DNA from: Actinophytocola xinjiangensis
GTDB lineage: Bacteria > Actinomycetota > Actinomycetes > Mycobacteriales > Pseudonocardiaceae
Direction of reading: 5' to 3'
Assembly: GCF_001921215.1 (NCBI RefSeq)
Contig: NZ_MSIF01000013.1
Coordinates: 1-64,000, forward strand
Length of the DNA: 64,000 bases
Within the stretch, counting starts at the first letter, position 1; every line of letters starts with the position of its first letter. The notes under the pieces are model-generated. The model searched no databases, was not told the DNA's origin, and saw nothing but the letters and a program-made list of their open reading frames with translations. Position numbers and translations under genes: made by a program. Positions 16,322 through 23,957 of the stretch are shown piece after piece.

Positions 16322-16890
16322 GTGTCGAGACCCACGGCCGCCACCCTGCTCGAGGTTCGGTCGAGCCGTCCGCCCCGCGCGGTGGTGACGGCGTGCGCGT
16401 CGGGTGCGGCGAAGGGGAACGTTCGCCGGGGGAGACGAGCGGACAGGTGGCCAAGGGGCGTGGGCGTCGAGTGGGGTGAGGTCGTGGTTGCCGATGTGGG
16501 CGGCCGGCTCCCGCGCGCGTCCGTTGACGGCCCTGCGCCGTCGCGTCGCTGACGGGATGCCCCACGCCGGCCGCTGTCGCGCGACCGGTCAGCGGTCGTC
16601 GCCCGGACGTGCCCTGCTCGCCTGACTGTGTCGTTCACGGTGTTCTCCCTTTCTCCCGATGTCCGCCAGTCAACCCGACTCGGACGACCGGTGGGGGTCG
16701 TCGGCCGCGCCTGTGGACAACTTCGGGTCGCGAACGGAAGTCAGATCCCTCGCACATGGCACGGCTGGACCATGTGTCCACAGCGCGCCGACGCGTAAGC
16801 CGACACTGTCGGTGTGGGGCGGTAGCGTGGTGACCGGGGGCCGGAGGCCGAACCACCACACCGGAATCCCTTGTCACCGCCCGAAAAGGG
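16322..16890. other. 569-base stretch without a supported gene; DnaA-box-like sites
   Basis: Frames in both directions look like chance openings. The stretch contains TGTGGACAA at 16712-16720 (reverse of the actinobacterial DnaA box TTGTCCACA) and a one-mismatch copy at 16774-16782. No terminator is evident after the sigma factor gene, which ends at 16891 on the minus strand. Confidence 0.35.
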
Positions 16891-17688
16891 CTACTCGGCC
16901 TCGTCCGCCAGCAGGCCCTGGCGCAGGTTCTCGAGCGTCCTCGCCAGCAGTCGTGACACGTGCATCTGTGAGATGCCAATGCGTTCGGCGATCTGGGTCT
17001 GCGTCATGTGCCGGAAGAACCGCAGCGTCAGGATCTGACGCTCCCGCTCCGGCAGCCGCTCGATCAACGGCCGCAGCGACTCGTAGTCCTCCACCCCGGC
17101 CAACGCCGAGTCGGGTTCGCCGAGGGTTTCGCCCAGCGAGTCGGAGTCGGCGTTGGGGGAGAGGGCCTCGTCGAGGGACATGGAGTGGTAGGCGTTGCCC
17201 GCCTCCAGGCCCTCGTACACCTGCTCGGGGCTCAGTTCCAGGTGTTTGGCCAGTTCGGACGGGGTCGGCGCGCGGCCGAGGCGTTGGGACAGCTCGGCGC
17301 TGGCGGAGTTGATGGCCAGGTTCAGTTCCTTGAGGCGCCGTGGCACGTGCATCGACCAGCTGGCGTCGCGGAAGTGGCGGCGGACCTCGCCCATGACCGT
17401 CGGGACGGCGAAGGACAGGAAGTCGGTTCCCCGGTCGGGTTGGAAGCGGTCGACCGCGTTGATCAGGCCCAACGTGGCGACCTGGACCAGGTCCTCGCGG
17501 GGGACACCTCTGTTGCTGAAGCGGGCGGCGATGTGCTCGGCCAGCGGCAGGTGTCCGGTCACCAGTTCGTTGCGCAGCTGACCCCGGCGCGGATCGTCCT
17601 GCGCCAGTTTCGCCATCTCGGCGAACAGGGGCGTCAGGTGCTCGTAGCCGGTGTCGTTGCCGCGCTCCGAACTCTGCGTGCCGGTCAC
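16891..17688 (-). CDS. RNA polymerase sigma factor, SigB/SigF/SigG family
   Basis: A 265-residue group 3 sigma-70 factor. Region 2 is present (RFSNRGVPREDLVQVATLGL, then DFLSFAVPTVMGEVRRHFRD), followed by region 3 (RRLKELNLAINSASAELSQR) and region 4 with the helix-turn-helix LTLRFFRHMTQTQIAERIGI and SQMHVSRLLARTLENLR. There is no group 1 N-terminal domain. Its GTG start overlaps the stop of the anti-sigma gene by four bases (17685-17688), the classic rsbW-sigF arrangement, so the pair should be made in a fixed ratio. It probably directs a stress or stationary-phase regulon. No anti-anti-sigma gene lies nearby. Confidence 0.93.
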   Translation of the reverse strand: MTGTQSSERGNDTGYEHLTPLFAEMAKLAQDDPRRGQLRNELVTGHLPLAEHIAARFSNRGVPREDLVQVATLGLINAVDRFQPDRGTDFLSFAVPTVMGEVRRHFRDASWSMHVPRRLKELNLAINSASAELSQRLGRAPTPSELAKHLELSPEQVYEGLEAGNAYHSMSLDEALSPNADSDSLGETLGEPDSALAGVEDYESLRPLIERLPERERQILTLRFFRHMTQTQIAERIGISQMHVSRLLARTLENLRQGLLADEAE

Positions 17689-18113
17689 GCCGGGCCTTCC
17701 GCACGACGTTTGGCCAGCTCGATGTGCACCAGGTTCCCGGGCCGCTCACCGCCCTGCCCGTCGCGTTCGACCCAGCTCCTGGCCTGGTCGGTGAGGGTGG
17801 TCAGTACCCGCCAGCCGAACGAGTCGCTGCTGGGCGGCACGTCGCTGTCCGAGCTGATCGTCACCCGGAAACGGATCTCGTCCTTGGAGACCGTGAACCC
17901 GCACAACAGGGTCGCGTCGACCGTCGCACGGGTGATCAGCGTCGAGCACGCCTCGTCCACCGCCAGCTTCAGGTCGGCGATCGAGTCGAGGTCGTAGTCG
18001 GCGCGCATGGCGATGCTCGCGGCAAGCGAACGGATGATCGGTAGGTTCGTGAGCTCGGCCCCGATGCGCAGCTCGATCTCGTCCGACCGGCCGGCTCCAC
18101 TTCCTACGCTCAT
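17685..18113 (-). CDS. RsbW/UsfX-type anti-sigma factor (HATPase_c_2 fold)
   Basis: A 142-residue GHKL-fold protein expected to bind and hold the downstream sigma factor. The N-terminal DEIELRIGAELTNLPIIRSLAASIAM and the helix SIADLKLAVDEACSTLITRA match RsbW-type proteins. The N-box asparagine that binds Mg-ATP in Bacillus RsbW is replaced here (DEACST), so kinase activity is doubtful and binding alone may be the mode of action. The C-terminal SFGWRVLTTLTDQARSWVE matches the ATP-lid region. The gene is first in the operon and has a sigma-F-like promoter directly in front of its ATG. Confidence 0.88.
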   Translation of the reverse strand: MSVGSGAGRSDEIELRIGAELTNLPIIRSLAASIAMRADYDLDSIADLKLAVDEACSTLITRATVDATLLCGFTVSKDEIRFRVTISSDSDVPPSSDSFGWRVLTTLTDQARSWVERDGQGGERPGNLVHIELAKRRAEGPA

Positions 18114-18122
18114 GGCGTTGCT

Positions 18123-18147
18123 CTACCCACAATCCTCAGCTCGAAAC
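18123..18147 (-). promoter_or_regulatory. Sigma-F-type autoregulatory promoter
   Basis: On the minus strand GTTT (18147-18144) and GGGTAG (18128-18123) are separated by 15 bases. This matches the mycobacterial SigF consensus GTTT-N15-17-GGGTAT/C. Only nine bases separate the -10 box from the ATG of the anti-sigma gene, so the transcript would be nearly leaderless. Confidence 0.6.
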
Positions 18148-18277
18148 GTGCCCCGCGACCGGCCTGCCCGGCCGCTCGCCCAACCCACGTTAGCCCGCCC
18201 GGATCGGCGCCGCCGCACGGGCGCACCTACGGTGGGACGGGCAACGCCAGAAACAGCCGTCGAAGGAAGGAGCCACG

Positions 18278-18571
18278 ATGTTGGCGGTTACGGAAGCGGC
18301 AGCCGAGGCGATCACCGCGCTGGCCGAACAGAGCGGCGTGCGTGACCAGGGCGGGGTGCGGTTCTCGATGCACACGGAGCAGGACTCCTCGACCGCACTG
18401 GCGCTCAGTGTGGCGGCCGCCCCGGTCGACGGCGACCAGGTGGTCACCGCCGATGCCGGGGCGAACGTGTTCCTCGAGGAGCAGGCGGCCGACTTCCTGT
18501 CGGACAAGGTGCTCGACGTGCAGCCGGACGCCGAGGGGCAGCTCAACTTCGCCGTTCTCGAACGAACCTGA
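18278..18571 (+). CDS. HesB/IscA-like protein lacking all cysteines
   Basis: A 97-residue protein with the outline of the A-type Fe-S carrier fold: LAVTEAAAEAITALAEQSG, GGVRFSMHT, then LEEQAADFLSDKVLDVQPDAEGQLNFAV. True IscA/HesB proteins hold iron or clusters with one internal and two C-terminal cysteines. This protein has no cysteine, so a cluster-carrier role is unlikely; such cysteine-free relatives are known in actinobacteria, of unknown role. ATG 18278 has an excellent AAGGAAGGAG ribosome site. It is divergent from the anti-sigma/sigma operon. Confidence 0.75.
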   Translation: MLAVTEAAAEAITALAEQSGVRDQGGVRFSMHTEQDSSTALALSVAAAPVDGDQVVTADAGANVFLEEQAADFLSDKVLDVQPDAEGQLNFAVLERT

Positions 18572-18598
18572 GCCACCCCGCCGGTCAGGCCGGGCGGA

Positions 18599-18928
18599 TC
18601 ACCGACCCAGGGCCTTCGCCAGCTGCTTCTTGTTCATCTTCGACCGGCCAGGGATTTTCTTCTTCCTGGCCTCGTTGTAGAGCTGGTCCCTGGTCGGCCC
18701 GCCCGGTCCCAGCCGGTTGCCCGACCGCTTCCCGCCCCGGTGTTGGGGTGAGACGTCCCGGACCGAGGTCCGGCTCGCGGTCCGCGACTCACCCGACCGG
18801 GCACGGTTCTTGTTCACCGTTCGCGCCGCGATCTCCTTGGCGCGCTTGGTGCTCGCGCCCCGGCCGCGCTCGGCGTCCCGGATGGCGTCGTACTGGCGTT
18901 CACGCTTGTCGTTCCATGCCTGCGGCAT
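18599..18928 (-). CDS. Small basic protein with a C-terminal Rho-N/SAP-like motif
   Basis: A 109-residue, strongly basic protein of an actinobacterial family often labelled plasmid stabilisation protein. Visible are NDKRERQYDAIRDAERGRG, KEIAARTVNKNRARSGES, then a low-complexity middle (TSVRDVSPQHRGGKRSG). The C-terminal TRDQLYNEARKKKIPGRSKM and NKKQLAKAL form a helix-extended-helix like the Rho termination factor N-terminal domain, which binds nucleic acid. ATG 18928 is preferred to ATG 18937, since the GAAGGGA box touches the latter but lies nine bases from the former. It is convergent with the HesB-like gene. The function is not established. Confidence 0.78.
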   Translation of the reverse strand: MPQAWNDKRERQYDAIRDAERGRGASTKRAKEIAARTVNKNRARSGESRTASRTSVRDVSPQHRGGKRSGNRLGPGGPTRDQLYNEARKKKIPGRSKMNKKQLAKALGR

Positions 18929-18982
18929 CGTTTCCATCCCTTCGGAGCTGTGCCGGCCACCGGGTACCCGACGCGGGACGGA

Positions 18983-20305
18983 TCATGCGGCGGCGAACTC
19001 CTCGTCCGCCGGAACGGGTGATCCGACGGGGGCGTTGAGCGCGTCCTCGTCGAGGATCCCGGTCGAGCGGGCGACCAGTACCGGCACGGCGATCTGGCCG
19101 GCGACGTTGGTGGCGGTGCGCATCATGTCCAGGATCGGGTTGATGGCGAACACGATCGCGATGCCGGTGGCGATCACCTCGGGCGGCAGGTTCACCGCGG
19201 CCAGCGTCAGCGTGAGCATGGTGAACCAGCCGGTGGTGCCGGCGGTCGCCAGCGAGCCGAACACCGCGACCAGCACGATCAGCACGTAGTCGCCGAAGCC
19301 GAGCGGGATGTCGAACATGTTGGCGATGAAGATGGCGGTGATCGACGGGAACACCGCGGCGCAACCGTCCATCTTGGTCGTGGTGCCGAGCGGGACGGCG
19401 AAGCTGGCGTAGCCGCGCGGCACGCCCAGGTCCACCGCGGCCTGCCGGGACAGCGGCAGCGTCGCACCCGAGGACTGCGAGACGAACGCGAACTGCAGTG
19501 CGTTCCAGGACTTGCGGAAGAACGTCACCGGGCTGATCCCGCCGACCGTGCGCAGCAGGATCGGGTAGACGACGAACAGCACGAGCGCGCAGCCCACGTA
19601 CACCGCGACGATCAGCGACACCAGCGGCGCGAAGAACTCGTTGCCGTAGCTGGCGAACGCGTTGCCCAGCAGGCCCAGCACGCCGAGCGGGGCCAGCCAG
19701 ATGATCCAGCCGAGCACCTTCTGGATGACACCGAACGCCGCCCGGTTGAACGACACGAACGCCTCGGCGCGCTCGCCGAGCGCGTAGGCGGCCGCGCCGA
19801 CGAGCAGCGCCAGGAACACGACCTGCAGGATCTCGCCTTCGGTGAAGGCGCTGAACACGTTGCTTGGCACGATGCCCTGCACGAACGACCACCAGTCACC
19901 CTGGGCACGCTCAGCGATGTTCGCCACCGCTTCCTCCGACGGGGTGACCGCCACACCGGTGCCCAGGTTGCCGACAGTGCCGATGAGGATGCCGATGAGC
20001 ACCGCGATCAGCGACGTCCCGGCGAACCACGCCACCGTGCGTCCGCCCAGCCGCGCCGCCACCCTCGGACCGCCGAGATGGCGCAGGCTGGTGATCCCGA
20101 CGACGATCGCCGTGAACACCAGCGGGATGACGGTGAACTGGACGAGGCTGACGAACACCTCACCGATGCGCGCCAGGGTCGTCGCGAGCCAGGACACCTC
20201 CCCCTGCTTCGCGACGAAACCGAGGACCGCGCCGAGCACCAGGCCGGCGAGCACCGCCAGGCCGAAGTAGGTGGTGCGGCGCGAGCGGGGTGATTCCGTG
20301 GACAT
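18983..20305 (-). CDS. Dicarboxylate/amino acid:cation symporter (DAACS family)
   Basis: A 440-residue GltP/DctA-type transporter with the eight-helix, two-hairpin architecture. Family motifs are the HP1 tip SQSSGATLPLS, the sodium-site region TTTKMDGCAAVFPSI in helix 7 (replacing the usual NMDGT), TAGTTGWFTMLTLTL in HP2, and INPILDMMRTATNVAGQIAV in helix 8. The last matches the substrate-binding Asp/Asn-rich helix. It imports dicarboxylates or acidic/neutral amino acids with sodium or protons; the substrate is not fixed. ATG 20305 precedes a hydrophobic first helix. The gene stands alone. Confidence 0.9.
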   Translation of the reverse strand: MSTESPRSRRTTYFGLAVLAGLVLGAVLGFVAKQGEVSWLATTLARIGEVFVSLVQFTVIPLVFTAIVVGITSLRHLGGPRVAARLGGRTVAWFAGTSLIAVLIGILIGTVGNLGTGVAVTPSEEAVANIAERAQGDWWSFVQGIVPSNVFSAFTEGEILQVVFLALLVGAAAYALGERAEAFVSFNRAAFGVIQKVLGWIIWLAPLGVLGLLGNAFASYGNEFFAPLVSLIVAVYVGCALVLFVVYPILLRTVGGISPVTFFRKSWNALQFAFVSQSSGATLPLSRQAAVDLGVPRGYASFAVPLGTTTKMDGCAAVFPSITAIFIANMFDIPLGFGDYVLIVLVAVFGSLATAGTTGWFTMLTLTLAAVNLPPEVIATGIAIVFAINPILDMMRTATNVAGQIAVPVLVARSTGILDEDALNAPVGSPVPADEEFAAA

Positions 20306-20600
20306 GCCGGCTCCTGGGGACGACGGTTCGCGGGGTCCCGGTCGGGACCGCCACCGCCGGAAACGGCAGGCCAGGGCGGGTTCTTCCCCGTCCCACGATG
20401 TGGGTCAGCCCTTGTGCCCGACGACCGGAGCACCCCGCCGACCCACCGCCGACCCACCGCCGGGGATCGCGGCCGGTTCGGGTAGGAGTCGCGTGGGTGG
20501 CGGGCACGGCCGTTCCCCAGCGACGCGGGTCCAGCGTCGGTCAGCGCGCAAGCTGTTGCGGCACCAGGATTTGACCAGAGACGCTCACTAGTCTTGCGCC

Positions 20601-21041
20601 ATGCGAAGAGACGAGATCGCCCGGGGGATTCTCGATAGCAATTCCTTCGTGGTTCTGGCTACCGCCGACGCGGCGGGTGTGCCGTGGGTGTCGCCGGTGT
20701 GGTTCGCACAGGAGGACTACCGGGAGTTCTACTGGGTCTCGTCGCCGGACGCGCGGCACTCGCGCAACATCGCCGAGCGGCCGGAGATCGCGATGGTGGT
20801 GTACGACCCGACGGTCAAGCCCCGGCACGCCGAGGCCGTGTACATGTCGGCCACGGCCGGCGAGACCGTGCGGGGGATCGAGATCTTCTCCCGCGTGTCG
20901 CAGCGGCGCGGTCTCGCGGCCTGGGGTATGGAGCGGATCTCCGGCAACGCGCGGCTGCGCCTGTACCGCGCGGTCGCCTCCGAGTACTCCATCCTCGAAC
21001 CCGCCGCCGACATCGACGGGCGGGTCTCCGTGACGCCCTGA
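20601..21041 (+). CDS. Pyridoxamine 5'-phosphate oxidase-like flavin-fold protein
   Basis: A 146-residue split-barrel protein of the PNPOx-like superfamily, with RGILDSNSFVVLATADAAGV, WVSPVWFAQEDYREFYWVSS and HSRNIAERPEIAMVVYD, the core strands and dimer segment. Members bind FMN, F420 or heme and act as small-molecule reductases. No residue visible here decides which cofactor. There is no ribosome site, and TAGTCT ends seven bases before the ATG, so the transcript may be leaderless. It is convergent with the small antitoxin-like gene (3-base gap). Confidence 0.8.
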   Translation: MRRDEIARGILDSNSFVVLATADAAGVPWVSPVWFAQEDYREFYWVSSPDARHSRNIAERPEIAMVVYDPTVKPRHAEAVYMSATAGETVRGIEIFSRVSQRRGLAAWGMERISGNARLRLYRAVASEYSILEPAADIDGRVSVTP

Positions 21042-21044
21042 GCG

Positions 21045-21263
21045 TCAGGGTTGCGGGGTGTCCGGCTTGCCGTGCTGCTTGGTCGTCGCGTTGCGGACCT
21101 TGTGCAGAGCGTTGTCGATCTTGTCGTGGTACTTGCCGTTGGTGCGCTTGTCGACGAACGCGCCGGCCTTGGAGGCCAACGCGTTGACCTTCTCGGGGTT
21201 CTTGCGGATGTAACCTCGGGCCGCCGCGGCGGTGCCGGCCAGGGCGGTGAGCTTCTTGATCAT
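21045..21263 (-). CDS. Antitoxin Rv0909/MT0933-like small protein
   Basis: A 72-residue basic protein resembling the actinobacterial MT0933 antitoxin family, with AAARGYIRKNPEKVNALASK, AGAFVDKRTNGKYHDKIDNA and LHKVRNATTKQHGKP. ATG 21263 is chosen because an AAGGA box lies eight bases upstream; the frame extends to 21293. In M. tuberculosis the Rv0909 antitoxin partners the adjacent SRPBCC-fold Rv0910 toxin. No such gene is next to this one, so it is either an orphan or a structural relative with another job. The toxin-antitoxin role is family inference only. Confidence 0.6.
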   Translation of the reverse strand: MIKKLTALAGTAAAARGYIRKNPEKVNALASKAGAFVDKRTNGKYHDKIDNALHKVRNATTKQHGKPDTPQP

Positions 21264-21316
21264 GGGCGGCGTCCTTTCTCTCTGCTCGGTCAACGGTGTA
21301 CCCCGCCGGTTGGTTC

Positions 21317-21970
21317 CTATGCCGAGGACGTCTGCAGGTAGGTCAGCACGGCCAGGACCCGGCGGTGGCCGTGTTCACCCGGTGGTAGTCCCAGTTTGGC
21401 GAAGATGTTGCGGATGTGCTTGCTGACGGCGGTCTCGGTGACCACCAGCCGGTCGGCGATGGCCTGGTTGGCGTGGCCTTCGGCCATCAACGCCAGGACC
21501 TCGCGCTCGCGGGGGGTGAGGGCGCGGATCGGGTCGTCGGCCCGGCGGCGGACCATCAGCTGGGAGACCACCTCGGGGTCGAGCACGGTGCCGCCGGCCA
21601 CCACCCGGTGCAGCGCGTCGAGGAACGTGGCGACCTTGCCGACCCGCTCCTTGAGCAGGTAGCCGACCGCCTCGGCACCGCCGGCGAGCAGGTCACCGGC
21701 GTAGCTGTCCTCGACGTAGGCGGACAGGACCAGGATCGGCAGGCCGGGGACCCGGCGTCGGGCCTCGACCGCTGCCCGCAGGCCCTCGTCGGTGAACGTC
21801 GGCGGGAGCCGGACGTCCAGGATGGCCGCGTCCGGCTGGTGGTCGGCGAGCGCGGTCACCAGGTCGTCCGGGTTGTCGACGGCCGCCGCCACGTCGATTC
21901 CCTCACTGCGCAGGAGCAACACCAGCCCCTCCCGCAACAGCGCGTCGTCCTCGGCGATCACGACCCGCAT
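21317..21970 (-). CDS. NarL/LuxR-type response regulator
   Basis: A 217-residue two-component regulator. The receiver domain occupies residues 1-120 with the acidic pocket at IAEDD and the phospho-acceptor Asp52 in AAILDVRLPP. The conserved Thr/Ser (VLSAY) and Lys (LLKERVGKV) are in place. Residues 150-215 form a LuxR helix-turn-helix (LTPREREVLALMAEGHANQA, ETAVSKHIRNIFAKLGL). It overlaps the sensor kinase gene upstream by 13 bases, so the pair is co-translated. The divergent ABC exporter genes are the likely target. Confidence 0.92.
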   Translation of the reverse strand: MRVVIAEDDALLREGLVLLLRSEGIDVAAAVDNPDDLVTALADHQPDAAILDVRLPPTFTDEGLRAAVEARRRVPGLPILVLSAYVEDSYAGDLLAGGAEAVGYLLKERVGKVATFLDALHRVVAGGTVLDPEVVSQLMVRRRADDPIRALTPREREVLALMAEGHANQAIADRLVVTETAVSKHIRNIFAKLGLPPGEHGHRRVLAVLTYLQTSSA

Positions 21971-23133
21971 GGCAGCTCCACCCGCAGCAGCGTCGGGCCA
22001 CCGGGCGGGCTGGTGACCTCGGTGCGCCCCTCGAAGGCGGCGACCCGCCGGCGGATCCCGGCCAGGCCGGTGCCGGTCGTCTCGTCGGCGCCGCCGTGGC
22101 CGTCGTCGGTGATCTCGATGGTCAGGGTGTCCTCCCTGGTCAGGGTGACGGAGGCGCGCTGCGCCCCGCTGTGCTTGGCGATGTTGGTCAGTGCCTCGGC
22201 GACCACGAAGTAGGCGGCCGACTCGACCGCCGCCGGGGCGCGCAGCGGGCCGAGGGTGGTCAGCGCGCAGGGGACCGGGCAGCGGGCGATCAGCCCGGCG
22301 ATGGCGCCGTCGAGTCCCCGTTCGGCCAGGACCGGCGGGTAGATGCCGCGCACGACGTCGCGCAGCCCGCTGAGGGCGTCGGTGGCGGCGTCCTGGGCGC
22401 GCAGGACCAGCGGCAGGGCGTTGTCCGGATCGCGGCGCAGCTCCCGCTCGACGATGCCCAGATGCATCGCCACGGCGACCAGCTTGTTCTGGGTGCCGTC
22501 ATGCAGATCGCGCTCGATCCGGCGCAGTTCGGCGCCGTGCGCCTCCAGCGCCGCGGCGCGGCTGGCGGTCAGCTCGGCGACCCGCTGGGCCAACCGGGCG
22601 CCGGTCGGAACAGCGAGAATCCGGCCGGCCGTCCGACCGAACACCCCGGTGATCCACGGCGTGACGGTCAGCGCGAGCACGGCGTAGACGACCGCCATCA
22701 GCGGCATGGTCGCCGCGACACCCCAGGACGTGACCGGATAGGGGGAGGCGATCGGGTCGTCGGCCGGGAACAGCCACCAGAAGGTCGGGACCAGCAGCGC
22801 GTTGACCGAGGCCAGCGGCAGCGCCAGCACGAACAGACTGACGACCGTGTTGGCGACGGCGTGCCAGGGCAGCCAGAGGAGATTCCGTCGGGTCACCGGA
22901 TCCCGGAGGGTCGGCTCGGTGACCTCCGGGACGGGCGCCCCGATCCGGAGCCGCTCGTGGTTGGCGAGGGCGTGCAGAACAGGGGCGCCGGGCAGGATCC
23001 GCCCCGGATTGACCAGGGCGAGGAGGGTGGCGAAGACGCTGAGGGGGAGCAACGTGAGGGCGGCGAAGCCGGTCGCCAGGCCCGGAGCCAGCTGGCGCGT
23101 GGACAGCCAGAGGGTCGTGAGGCGGTGGCGCAT
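21958..23133 (-). CDS. DesK/NarX-type sensor histidine kinase
   Basis: A 391-residue membrane kinase. About four hydrophobic segments fill residues 15-180 (for example GFAALTLLPLSVFATLLAL and VNALLVPTFWWLFP), with little periplasmic domain, like kinases that sense in the membrane. The HisKA_3 dimerisation box with the phosphorylated His is ELRRIERDLHDGTQNKLVAV. The ATPase domain follows with AEALTNIAKHSGA (N box) and ITDDGHGGADETTGTGLAGI (G boxes). It ends overlapping the response regulator. An 83-base divergent gap separates it from the MacB-like ATPase gene, the layout of membrane-stress or peptide-antibiotic detoxification modules. Confidence 0.92.
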   Translation of the reverse strand: MRHRLTTLWLSTRQLAPGLATGFAALTLLPLSVFATLLALVNPGRILPGAPVLHALANHERLRIGAPVPEVTEPTLRDPVTRRNLLWLPWHAVANTVVSLFVLALPLASVNALLVPTFWWLFPADDPIASPYPVTSWGVAATMPLMAVVYAVLALTVTPWITGVFGRTAGRILAVPTGARLAQRVAELTASRAAALEAHGAELRRIERDLHDGTQNKLVAVAMHLGIVERELRRDPDNALPLVLRAQDAATDALSGLRDVVRGIYPPVLAERGLDGAIAGLIARCPVPCALTTLGPLRAPAAVESAAYFVVAEALTNIAKHSGAQRASVTLTREDTLTIEITDDGHGGADETTGTGLAGIRRRVAAFEGRTEVTSPPGGPTLLRVELPCGS

Positions 23134-23151
23134 GGGGCCAGGGTAGTGCTG

Positions 23152-23159
23152 GGTATACC
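23152..23159. promoter_or_regulatory. Palindrome in the divergent kinase/exporter promoter region
   Basis: GGTATACC is a perfect 8-bp palindrome in the 83-base gap between the kinase and the exporter operon, a candidate site for the response regulator. The assignment rests on position only. Confidence 0.3.
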
Positions 23160-23216
23160 ACCAACCAGGTAGCCAGCGGGATCGTCACCCGGCCCCGACC
23201 TTCCTAGGTTTGCCGC

Positions 23217-23953
<737 letters not shown>

Positions 23954-23957
<4 letters not shown>

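Noticed and set aside
16322-16890. Several 70-95-codon frames in both directions between Ku and the sigma factor
   Set aside because: Composition is Pro/Arg-rich as in chance openings, with no ribosome sites or recognisable sequence.
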